Shown here: piece after piece, positions 22,115 to 33,370 of the stretch | Numbering within the stretch: position 1 is the stretch's first letter | How the letters are laid out: every line of letters begins with the position of its first letter | NCBI GenBank assembly: GCA_947311845.1 | Contig: CAMZMU010000111.1 | Location: 26,543,638-26,607,637, forward strand | DNA from: Poa pratensis | Taxonomy: Eukaryota; Streptophyta; Magnoliopsida; Poales; Poaceae | Length of the DNA stretch: 64,000 bases | Direction of reading: 5' to 3' | Translations under genes and position numbers: made by a program | Notes under the pieces: generated by a model | What the model saw: the letters and a program-made list of their open reading frames with translations, nothing else | Database searches by the model: none | What the model was told of the DNA's origin: nothing

Positions 22115-25100
22115 ATGTCGTCTTCAAGGGCATCGGCCGCCGGCACCGACGACCCGTTCGCCGGAGAGCGGAAGCTTCCGATCCTGCCTCGGGTCGCTGG
22201 AGAGTGGAAGCTTCCGGTCCTGCCTCGCCCCTACCGTTCCGCGCCCACGTCGCCGGAGAAGGGGACGGCCGCCGCCGTGGGCGGGTGGATGTCGAGCCTC
22301 TCCATCCACCCCCCCGACGTGGCGCCGCCGGGGCCGGCCGGGAAAATCGACGAAGAAGACGACGACGACCTGATCGTGGCGGAGATGACCGGCGTCGGAG
22401 CCCCCGCCCCCATGGACGGCTTCGAGGACGAGGATGTCGGGCTGTCTGCCGTGGTGCTCCGGAATGTCGGCTACGAAGTCCCTACGTTGCTGCAGACTTT
22501 CTCCATCCCGGCGGTGATGGCCGGGAGGGATCTCTTGGTGGTGACGGCGCCGTCCATCAAGGGGGCCGGAAAGTCAGCAGCTTTCTGTCTCCCCGTGGTG
22601 AGTGGCCTCCTTCGGGACGGAGACGGAGTACGTACCGGCGCCGGCATGCCACGGGCCGTCATCCTCGCACCCACTTCACAACGTGCAGGAGAGGTATGAT
22701 TGTTCCCCCAGCAAGGTTTTTCCTATGTCTGATGAAATGGCAAACCACCAAAACAGAGTATGAACAGAGTACGAATCCTAGTAGTTGTTTTACCCGGTAA
22801 CCAAAACTACTTCTTTGGGTGCTCCCATGTGTATGTCAAATGATTCGATCTGGCTAAAAGGCTTCGTATTTCTGCCTGCTGTGGTAATACAAATTAGTAT
22901 TAGTATACTGAGAAAAGTGTAAGAATACATTTCATTGGTCAGTGTAAATACTTGGGATGAAGAAATTCTACATGGAGCAAAGAATAATATTAAAAACCAT
23001 TTTATTGCCATCACATCCTGTCTATCCCACCACAAAGTTGGAAATTGCTGGTACTATAAGTGGGGAAATATCCGTAGATCTAAAATTATGTGGAGTAGCG
23101 GTTTAATAGAAAGTAAAAGTGGGCAAGTGGCCACACAAAAGTGCAATAGTAGTAAGATTAAACGTGCATGCAGAAATAGAGTGCAGGTGAGTATAACGAC
23201 TATATCATGGGGTTCTGGGTACGTTCAACCAATCTTGACCCACGCGCAATCGATCTTGACCCACGCTGCTTGCAGGAGATCACTTTGATGAGTCATGTGC
23301 ACAAGCAAGTATTATAATAATTTTCATCAATGCAACTTTTGAATACAAATTCCAGCATGTCTACAATCTCCAGCATGTCCTATCCGCAACAAGTTATGTG
23401 AGATGCCTGAAATAAATATTCCGAATTCATTACATGATTGTTATTTGCTTAGGAAACAAAAACATAAAAACTCATCAAACGAAAACATCGGAGTCATCGA
23501 ACACAAACATCAAATGTATTTGTCGTCACTACTTATTTCACTAGGTGGTGGCTCATTTTCATGTTCTTTGGTGTTTAGATTAGACGGCTTGTTTAGAAGC
23601 TCAACATCAGAACTATCATTCATCACGTCTGCCTCTCCAACCTGATATTGTGATCTAAACCATTTCCCCTTTCATCGTTGAAGCTCTCTGTGCTAATATA
23701 TCTCGATGGAACATGGAACTTGATGTCTATAGAACACCACCACCTTCCGGTACTCTCAAGTTGCCACGCCGGTATGTTGCCAGTTTGGCACGGCACAAAA
23801 ATGAACAATTTACCAAAGTAGAACTATATAAGGTATTCATGTAAGTTAAAATATACACAATTATAATATTTTTTTTGTAATAAACTGCAAGAAGAAAATT
23901 ATATACGTGCTGATATGCGGTCCTGGAAAAGCCAACTCTAGTTGCAGTGTCAAATCCTTGATGAGTCCCTTCCAATCCGATTGGAAATTAAGAGCTTGAG
24001 GATTTCCAGTAAGAACCTTTTTGCTGTTGCGGTAAACTTCATTTAGTCAATCAATTTCCTGCACTGTAGAGATGCACTTTGACTCGTGATTAGTAACATC
24101 ATGTGCTTCTAATTCGTTGCAACGATATGTATGCTCCCAATGATTTTTATCATCTTCTGAGCAAATTAGCAAAAGTAGATTATCTTAATAGTACTTAATT
24201 TGTTACCATGTGTTTCAGCGAGTAAGAAATACTTAAGTACATGCCTTAAATTTCAATAGTAAAACGAATTTGAGGTTGACAAGAATGACCCAAGAATAAG
24301 TAATATTAATTCCAAGTTCATAATCCTATTTGCAAGATTGGTATTACTAATTTGCTACTAGCCCTAACCACTGAAAACAGAGCGACAGTGACCTACAAAT
24401 AAGCAAAAAAATAATGAGCAAGATAATTGTTTGCAACAATTGCCTGTGAAGAATTCCCTGATGTTGGCAGAAGTTTGTGGTTAGCAACTATTACATGTGC
24501 GGCTGCCCCTGATCGCTCCTCTGGTGGCTCCGTTGCTGCCTGTGCATTGTTACGGTTGAATCCCGTAGCAAGAAAAAGGCGTGCAAATATCCTCAGGCTT
24601 GCCAATGGAGAAGGCCATCCGAGATTCGGAGTAATCGATCCTCTGGAGATGTAGTTGCGGCAAGTTTCCCAATGGAGGTGGAGGTGGATGAGCATCCATG
24701 GAGGTATAGCTAGGTTTGCAGCGGGTAATAGATTCACATACATGCTTGTCATATATTAAAAAAAATCTGCGCGAGTGCAACACAAATCGATATAAGCTAA
24801 CATGACTGTTGGCAACGCGTGCTTGAGTAAAAATAGCATCGTCGCCATTCCTAAGCACAACGGCACTGTTGGAAGTAGATATATTTTGCACGTCATGGTT
24901 CTTTGGAGTCTTTATAGCTGTTGGCATAAATTGTAGCTGGTGTAGTCACAAGCACTACAAATCTTTTTTCGTACTACTAACTAATACTTCAATGGAATGT
25001 TGTGTTACTTATGAATCTATCTCCACACGAGCATATCAGGTGATGGATTTTGATCCATGTACTCTATTGTTACCTCTGCAAGACTTCACTACTAATGGGA

Positions 25101-28100
25101 GTGTGTACTGTGTTTTAGATTTACAATGAGGCCAAGAAGTGCTCGTATAACACCAACCTTAGAGTGGAGATGGCGATTTCAGGCACTCCAATATTTTCTC
25201 AGGTTTGCAGTGCCTCCTTTTACTACAGAACATTTTTATTCTTTCCACATACGTGATGACTATTTAACTTGTTAAGTATCTCAGCACATAAATGACTTCA
25301 TTAGCAACGTTGATAGGGGATGAGTCCAGTTACATGTAGAGAGATGTACTTAACGTAGGCATTACTCAGGCCAAGCCTGAATCCGTTGTGAACTGCTTAT
25401 TTTCTTGCCAGCTTGGTGCAGTGAGACCAAAGCTTCAAAGTTTCAATACTCTGTTTTGCAACTCTATTTGGGGGTGTAGAAATCCCACAGAAACCCCGCG
25501 GTTCCGAGCCACCCATGTAGTCCACATGATAGCTGACCGTCCCAAGCTGGGCGTTTGTGCACAGGGGCCTCACGCTTCCACCCGTTGAAAATCTTATCTA
25601 ACTGGGTGATTCCAGAAAGTTCAATCCCTAACCCCTGAATAATGCATTTAGTGCGATCACAGTCCAAAACAAAGTGATTAGCATTCTCGCTCTCGAGGCA
25701 TCCAAATGGGTAGTGTTTGTCTCGTCTACCAGGACGTTCTGCCTTCGCAGCACAGCCCCAGGCGGAAATTTTACCTTTATCCAGTGTAGCACATGCCCAC
25801 ATGGCAGAATCAGTCTCATGAATGATTCCTCCCCAATTTGACATGTTGTACATACCTTTGACGGTGAAGTTTTCATTAGAGTTCAGACTCAATCCTCTCT
25901 TATCAGGCACTCCAACTTTAAGACGAACACGGTGAAGAAACTGCTTGCAGAGCTAGCAGTTCATCACTGGCATGCTGTGACGTCAGGTGTCTTTTATGCA
26001 ATACCCACATGCCATCTTGATAACAATCAACAACACTTAGGCTAGGCTGAATAGTATGGGAAAGCAAAGCTGGGAAAAGGTAGAAGAAAGGTCCTTTAGT
26101 TGTTCATTTGTCTTTCCGGGAATGAAGTTTTTTACCATCTCCCAGCTGCACCACCCGCAGAAATGAGTTTACTTGTATTAGTAGAAAAGATTTTAGATAA
26201 CTAACTTGCGATTTTTAAAATATTGGTTGAACAAGAACATGCTTGATGCAAAACTGAAAGGTAGTGGTCATGTAATACATTGATTGATTTTCTGTTTCAT
26301 AACTAAGTTGTATGTCCCTTTGTGTTGCCCATCTGACATAACTCCAATTCCTACTTGATTTTAGTTACGTGATCTTCTAAGGGTGTGGACATTCTTGTTG
26401 CCACACCAGGACGCCTTGTGGACATTCTTGAAAGATCTACAATTTCTCTAGATTCAACTCTATATTTTATAGTGGATGAGATTGACAGGATTGTGGATAT
26501 GGGTCTTGAGTCAATGATAAGAAAAATAGCTAAACGAGGCATGCCAGAAAAGAGGCACAGTACCGTTTTCAATGCAACCCTCCTCAGAGCAGAAATACAG
26601 GTAGATAAGTATGTATAATGTTTGTAGCTGATGTACATTGATTAACTGCTCACGTCTTATAAGATTTTCTTTACATTGATTGCGATTCCAGATGTTAGCT
26701 TCAGACATTTTGTCGGATTACATATTTATCAATATTGGACGGGCGTTGCCGAGTGCAGAAATAATTAGGCAGAAAATTGTATTTCTGTCTAATTGTGAGA
26801 AAAAAAAACATTTGCTTCATATGTTACAGGATCAATCCGCCGGTTTAGCTGTGAAGGAGGTACTATTTTTGCCATCTTAGTTGTAACCGATTTATCAGTT
26901 TAATATTTTATTTATTTCTTTACGGCTTCTCAAACTAAATTGCGTGTTTGTCTAGTTGCAGCAACCTCTAACATTAATTTTTGTGGAGACAACGTTGGAG
27001 GCTGACTCATTGAGCCACTGGTTATCCAAAGAAGGATTTTCTGCCATAGGTTTTCATGGTGACAGAAAACAGAAGGTAAATTTCGTTCAACATAACACTG
27101 TTTGTCTTCATCATTGCATTACGATCTACGAAACTATATATGGGCATGTCCTGTTGCCTACCTATATATTCTGGTCACATGACACATTTTTTGTTCTCGT
27201 TATTAGTTGAGATCAGTAACCATTTAAGCATCTCGTCTATGTTTTTGACAGGGCATAATACATATTAATATGTATATGCATGTTATTTTGTAGGAGAGAG
27301 AGTGTGCGTTGAAATCCTTCAAGTTTGGCCTCTCTCCTATCCTGGTCGCTAGTGATGCAGCGTCATGGGGCCTGAATGTCGAAAACATCGCACATGTGAT
27401 CAATTATGATTTACCCAATAGAATAGAGAGCTACATCCACAGGATAAGAAAAGCTGGAAAGCGTGGATTAGCCACGTCCTTCTTTACTGAATCCGATCAG
27501 TGTCTAGCTAAGAACTTGGCAAAACTGATGACTATAATGAAGCAAGATGTTCCGGACATGCTAGTGGAATGTGCTCATAAGCTGCAACCCAGGTGAGAAA
27601 ATTATATTGACTTCGTAAAAGAGCCTCTGTTTCAGTATGTTGTGACCATGCTTTGTGTATCACATAGGTTGGATTATCTTCTGGGCATTATCGTTTGATT
27701 TTGCGACAATATTTTTATTCTTGACAAACCAGCATGAAGTAGTTTTTTTCACGAGTACCAACCTGAAGTAGTTGTTCCAAGCAAAATCTAACCATTTGGC
27801 CTTTGATCAACTGATAGGGAGCCCAATCCTTATTTTGATTATCTCGTGGACAATTTTATGACTGCAATCGCTGCTGATGTCAAAGCAAACTCGCCACTTG
27901 ATGACATTGCTTATAAGGCAATTCACCAACGTCAAACCGATGAGTACGCGAACAGTGCAGTGCTGCACCATAACTGCAAAGGAGATAACAAGGTTCAACT
28001 CATCTCAATGTCAATTTCGTTCACTATTTTTATGTGCATCTTACTTGCAGGTGAACCCATAACTGCTGAATATATTTTTTATCTGAATCTATGCCTTTAG

Positions 28101-28584
28101 TTTAACAATTCATTCTTGACATTTTTTCATTTGGTAAATATTAGGTTAAGTATGAACTGGTACAAGCTATTACTAGCTGTGGAATTAAGGATTTTAAAGG
28201 CTTGTATGTGCATGTGAATTTCACAGCAATGAACACAGAAACTTCAAAAGTGGACTTCTTCTTCGCAGAGCTGCACTGGGATAGTGACAACAAGGCTTGT
28301 GTACCTACATGTGTAGTTACCTTGGAAGAGAACCAACGAGTTGGTCAGTTTCTGAATCAATCTTTTGTTCGATTTACTTGCTTGGAATACTAAATTATCA
28401 GAACTATTATCTTGTAGGTGGGTTTTCTGGCACTGATGGTTGCAATTACAAGGATGGTATGAACATCCGTGTTGACCTTCAACACTGCTATGCCTGTGGA
28501 GCAGATCTGAAGCACCCCATGAATGGAGAACTTTATGAAATTGGCCATAAAGCAATGAGCGAGTGTTATGGTTACGATCCTTAG
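22115..28584 (+). CDS. DEAD-box pseudohelicase fused to a DUF3615-like domain (9 exons, 667 aa)
   Basis: Exons 22115-22693, 25119-25202, 26382-26600, 26692-26859, 26962-27075, 27294-27592, 27818-27992, 28145-28343 and 28418-28584 sum to 2004 nt. All borders are GT-AG and all phases fit. Residues 85-487 follow DDX3/Ded1-type helicases (plant RH37/RH52 group). Gln127 of the Q motif, GKS (152-154), TPGRL (229-233), DEID (253-256) and motif IV (354-360) are kept. Changes: motif Ia PTREL is PTSQR, SAT is NAT (285-287), motif V RGLD is WGLN (413-416), and motif VI HRIGRTGR is HRIRKAGK (437-444), losing both arginines. ATP-driven unwinding is therefore doubtful; RNA or nucleotide binding is possible. 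Residues 488-667 match the DUF3615-like protein at 41322, with KYELVQAIT, HVNFTA, FFAELHWD, CYACGADLKHP and CYGY. Domain names are from memory of the families. Exon 3 uses an acceptor 17 nt downstream of another that would break the frame. Confidence 0.8.
22694..25118 (+). other. Large intron 1 of the fusion gene
   Basis: This 2425-bp intron is AT-rich. Open pieces on either strand around 23620-24000 and 24430-24650 read like protein in places but have no motif I recognise and no intact frame. They may be fragments of an inserted transposon. No LTR, polyA tail or terminal inverted repeat was identified. Confidence 0.5.
25464..25910 (-). pseudogene. LINE fragment (zf-RVT region) in intron 2 of the fusion gene
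   Basis: The minus strand reads through 148 codons with the layout of the C-terminal zinc-binding region of plant L1-type reverse transcriptases: an FTVKGMYNMSN-like start, a tryptophan-rich centre, then CLESENANHFVLDCDRTK, the Cys/His block. It is truncated at both ends, and the frame probably carries substitutions. It is antisense to the host gene and should be removed by splicing. Confidence 0.6.
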
Positions 28585-28618
28585 GTAGTTTTATAGGTGG
28601 CTTATTAACAGTATACAT

Positions 28619-29518
28619 AATTTCTGATATGATACAGAGCCTGCTTTCTTCTCAACATCCACATATAAATGTAAACTCTCTCTATACTTTTCTGTGGTGT
28701 ATCTGGAAAGCTCGAAACGACAGAACTTTTGGCAGGAAATCTTGTAGCCCTTCCCAGGTCTATGCAGGTGCAACGGCAATTTTGCAAGGAACAAAACTTG
28801 AGCTTTCAGCCTCTTCCAAGGTCAGCGTTACAGATGTCCTGGTTGGTGCCCATCTACATATGGAGCATGCTGTACCCTTGCAGGATCATGCTTCCCAGCA
28901 AATTGTTCCACATCCCGGAAGCACGATCAGGAATGTCTCTAGTTTTACAGGTCCTACTGTCTTCTCGGATGCCGCTTGGTCTCGTAGTTCGAATGGCCAA
29001 CCGGCACCTGCTGGATTAGGTATATTCATGCAGTTGGGTGGAGACCGAAAATGCTCTCAACTTCGTATATCGGCCGTTTCCCCACCAAGTGGCTTCTGCC
29101 ATTCAGGCCGAAGCTTTCAGTTTGCTGCTTGCAATCCACATTGCAGGTTTACTTCAGCTCCAGCAGGATACTTTCATGACGGACAGCGAAACACGGCGAA
29201 GGCGGCGGCAGCTCAAAACCTCTTCCTTACTCCAGGTCATTGGACCATAAGATCGCAGCTATCACACATGACAGCTTCTCCAGCCTTCAACGCTTCTAGG
29301 GTCCACCACATTCCTAGAAGCCACAACTACCGAGCACATCATCAGGCCAAACTAGCACTAAAGCTTCAGAATAGATGTACAAGTTTCAGGTGCTTAGATT
29401 CAGGCAGCGAGAACTGCCTCAATGTTGTTGTATTTGCAGATGCTCCCGTGCTACAATGCACGGTTGTATATGTACGTTGCTGCTAGATCAATGAAATATC
29501 CTTTGTTCAAAAAAAAAA
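28619..29518 (+). mobile_element. 5'-truncated L1-type LINE with polyA tail in the 3' flank of the fusion gene
   Basis: The insertion starts 34 bp after the fusion gene stop codon and ends in an A-run (about 29509-29519). A 9-bp direct repeat agtatacat flanks it (28610-28618 and 29519-29527), the target duplication of target-primed insertion. The body encodes the RNase H-like (RVT_3) end of a LINE: FSDAAWSRSS, an IQAEAFSLLLAIH block and a HIPRSHNYRAHH block lie in two frames, so a frameshift is present. It may now supply 3' UTR or polyadenylation sequence to the host gene. Confidence 0.85.
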
Positions 29519-29527
29519 AGTATACAT

Positions 29528-31290
29528 CATTGTCTTAGTGGTGTATCGTTGACATTGCTATAGCAAATTCAGTAATCACACACACATGTATATGTCTGGT
29601 TTGTCTGATTTTAGTGTGCTGCATGAAGTATATTGAGTTAGTGTGCTGGATGAATTGTAAGTTCGATCATCACGTGATACATATGTATTATATTTGAGTG
29701 AGTTGCACGCACCTCTTCTTTCTTGTAACTATTAAAGTGAAGGAGCACGATGAGGTACATGAAGAGGACACAAAATCAGCTGTTTTGGCTCGCAGGTGCA
29801 TATGCATTCTTTTAATTAATATGTACTATAAATATGCCCGCGCGTTGCAACGACGAGGAAAAAAAAATCAACTTTTTGTCACGTGCAACGTAAAATGTGC
29901 CCCAAAATTGATCAACCTCGTGGAGTGAGAAAAATCAACTTATTCCTGAAAAAATCAAAATTAATAAGATTTTTGGGAGGACAAATGGTTGGAAAATACC
30001 ACACTCCAGCAACAACATCATGCTCTATTTGTCCGTCCCAAGGAAGATACCATTGCTACGGTGTTGAAGATATCTCCACCAAATGTGACCTTCAGACGAG
30101 ATTTATTCAGCCCCAAGCTCGAGGCATGGAACGATATGTTAGGACGACTAGCTATGGTCCAGTAATCGCAAGGCTATGATGTATTTCGTTGGACATGAAA
30201 ATGGGAAATTGTCGGTAGACTCTATTTGTAAAGAACTTGTTCATCAAAACGTGCCAGTCATAATAGCAATAAGAAAATTGAAAAATGAAAGTTCCACTAA
30301 ATTTTAAAATCTTTGGATGGTACCTTTGAAAAGGGGTAATTCTCGTAAAAAATGATCTTGTGTAAAGCGTAAATAGAAGGGAGCAAAAAGTGCGTCTTTT
30401 GTCATCCTGATGAGACAATAAAACTCGTTTTCTTTTAATTTTCGTTTGCTCGTTCTATATGGCCAATCATCCAAAGTGGTTTCAAACTTGTACCCCACAT
30501 GGGGTAGTAAATATATTTGGCAACTGTATACATGGTATATACCACAAGTTTAGAGTTCATTTAAGGGTGTGAACGCTTGCTGTAATTTGGTCGCTTTGGC
30601 TATAAATAAATGATAAGTTCTTAATGATAAAATTTTCTCTCTTATACACATCATCTACTGTTGTACACCTCTGCTTCGTTCATGGTCATGGCTACATGGT
30701 ATACATGTCATCTACTGATGTACACATCCATCTATAATGTGTGAAATTTCGCGACTTGTTTATAGAGTTGTCTGCTTGGTTGGAATATGCGGTTAGAGAT
30801 TTTTTATGGGTGGCAGCGTAATATTTAGATTTGTCCTCCATCTACATATATAGGTGTTTTACGGGATATCTGATTGACTCTTGTAATGTGCCTAAGCGAC
30901 ATTTTTTATTTCTTATTTGGGCTGTTTGGATTGTGTGCATCGACGTTATGTAAAGCCCGGGTGTAATACTTTGTATCTCTAAAAAATTTGAGTAAAATTG
31001 CCCTTTATCAGAAAATAATAATCTTGTGGAGCTTGGATAGTGTGGCGAGAAAATGACAGGAAACCATCACAATTGGGGCTGAGTTGTCTGGTTGCCACCG
31101 AAATTGAGTCTAGGAACACAAAACACCGAACTTTGAGCCAGGAATGTGATGGAGAGCACTGATTCTTGCGCTTAGTCGTGTTAACACGATTTCGGACCGT
31201 GCAGTCCCACCCTGCTTTAGTAGATTATATATTATGAGGGATTGTAATCCCGGGCCTTGATCTAGGAAAGCCATCGACTCGCAACAACAA
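29528..31290. other. Intergenic DNA with transposon debris
   Basis: No gene is recognised. A tgcccgcgcgttgcaacg motif at 29835-29852 resembles one at 55286-55305 and marks an unnamed dispersed repeat. About 30900-31010 reads like an L1-type LINE 3' end (gcccgggtgtaatactttgt followed by an A-rich stretch), without convincing coding sequence. The remainder is AT-rich and featureless. Confidence 0.4.
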
Positions 31291-31299
31291 CAAAAAAAT

Positions 31300-33370
31300 C
31301 GCGTTTGCAGAGTGTCACCACCGTGCGCTATTCAGTTCGCCTCAATGGACATGTATTGGACACCTTCGCGCCAACTCGCGGCCTCCGGCAATGCGACCCG
31401 CTCTCGCGCTATCTGTTTCTGCTAGTGGCTGACGGGCTGTCCAGGTTGATCCAACGGGAAGTCGAAACTGGAAGTTTGAAGGAGCTGAAAATTTGCCGAA
31501 ATGAGCCTGGTATGTCCCATTTGTTATTTGTTGACGATCGACAGCCTTTTATTCTTTGAAGGATCTGTCCAGCAAGCCTCGGTGGTAAAGAGCATTCTTG
31601 ATAAATATGAGCATGGGACAGGTCAGCTGGTGAGTCTTGGTAAGTGCTCGATCATGTGCGGGCAGAGGGTGGATGATCATGTACAAGCGGAGATCAAGGA
31701 GATCCTGAAATATGAGACAGAGAGTTTCGAGCAGAAATACCTCGGGCTTCCTGTCCCTGAAGGTCGCATGAAGAAAGGCAAATTTCAATCCCTAAAGGAA
31801 CGCTTCCACAAGCGGCTCTGTGATTGGACCGAGAAATATCTGTCTAGTGGGGGAAAAGAAGTACTAATCAAGGCTGTTCTCCAAGCACTGCTCACATATG
31901 CTATGAGTGTCTTCGAGTTTCCTGCAGGTCTCATTGAGGAGCTTAACAAATTGATCCGAGATTTCCATTGGGGTGATGAAAACGATCGTCGACACATGCA
32001 TTGGCTCGCCTGGGACAACGTAACCCAACCAAAATCCTCTGGAGGTATGGGGTTCAGGGATTTCAAGATTTTTAACCAGGCGCTCCTAGTTCGGCAAGCG
32101 TGGCGGCTGCTGCAGTTCCCTGACAGCCCATGCGCAAGACTGTTGAAGGCCAAGTACTACCCGGCTGGCCACCTCCTTGACACGATGTTCATCCAAAATG
32201 TGTCGGCGACATGGCAGGGGGTGATGCATGGCCTTGACCTGGTAAAGAAGGGCGCGATTTGGCGCATCGGCTCGGGTTCGATGGTGAAATTCTGGCGGGA
32301 CAACTGGATCCCGCGCTCTAATAGTCTGAAAGTCTCTGGCATGAAGAAGACGTACAGGCTGCAGTGGGTATCGCAGTTCATCGACCTGGTATCTCGTAGC
32401 CGAATTCTTCAGATCAAGCTCCCGAGCAGGCAGACGGAGGACTTCATTGCATGGCAGCCGGAGGACTCGGGCGTGTTCTCTGTTCGAAGTGCATATAGGC
32501 TTGGTTTGCAGCCCAAGGTTCTGAACATGGGGCGCGGACAGAGCAGCGCTGAACCTGATGGAGAAAGGAGCATATGAAACCATGTATGGAAGGCCCGTGT
32601 CCCACAAAAGGTGCGTGTTTTTGCTTGGCGCCTTGCCACTGACTCGCTGGCTGTCGCCAAGGGCCTGAACCGACGCATTCCGAAGATTGCACCTGTCTGC
32701 TCCGTCTGCGGGGCGGAAACTGAGGATGCCCATCACGCCATGGTTCGATGCACACTCGCACGAGGACTCCGCTTCAGTATGCGTGAGACATGGCAGCTGC
32801 CCACTGAAAAACCCTTCAGATACACCGGGAAAGACTGGTTCTTACACCTTCTCCAGGGTATCAACGCCGATGCCCGGGTGAACCTGATCTTCTTATTCTG
32901 GCCTACTTGGCATCATCGCAATAATGTTGTCCATGGTGACGGCAAAGACTCCATCACGGCGTCGATCTCTTTCCTGAAGAATTATAAGGTGTCTATTGGG
33001 AACATCGAGCCAGTTCCTAGCAGCAATGGCAAAGCTCCAATGGAACCATGTGATCTACCTGTGGCTGCGCCTAGCGTGGTGGCACCGTCTCAACGGTGCG
33101 CTCCTGAAACTGGCTGGATAAAGGTGAATGTGGACGCCGGCTGGGATGCAGCCTCGGCCTGATCGTGCGGGACGCCAACGGCTCAGTCCTCTAGTCTGCT
33201 TGGAAGACTTTGCAAGCATGTGCTAGCGCTGAAGAAGCTGGAGTCCTCGCCGTTCTTGATGGTCTCCGGTACTTGGCAGCTAATCCTCAACACCCTGGTA
33301 CTCTGGAGTCTGATTGTGCCAGAGTGATCAAGGTGCTGCTGTCCCCTACTACCGATCAATCTGACTAGAT
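31300..33370 (+). pseudogene. L1-type LINE relic: reverse transcriptase, zf-RVT and RNase H start
   Basis: The reading begins inside the reverse transcriptase at GLRQCDPLS and reaches the catalytic block LLFVDDR near 31530, where the frame shifts. It resumes as KYLGLPVPEGRMKKGKF, GGMGFRDFKIFNQALL and WRIGSGSMVKFWRDNW (31501-32577). After another shift near 32575 comes the zinc-binding region (CSVCGAETEDAHH, 32611-33162), then the start of an RNase H domain (IKVNVDAGWD) fading out by about 33370. The N-terminal endonuclease is absent. At least three frame breaks make it inactive. Confidence 0.85.

Noticed and set aside
22003..22800. 265-codon frame starting before the helicase ATG
   Set aside because: Different register from the helicase; Arg-rich and caused by GC-rich exon 1.
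23620..24650. Protein-like pieces in intron 1 of the fusion gene
   Set aside because: Short, on both strands, with no recognisable family and no consistent splice chain; not enough to call a gene.
28563..29486. Independent 307-codon gene after the fusion gene
   Set aside because: It is the coding remnant of a LINE bounded by target duplications and an A-tail; the first codons overlap the fusion gene end.
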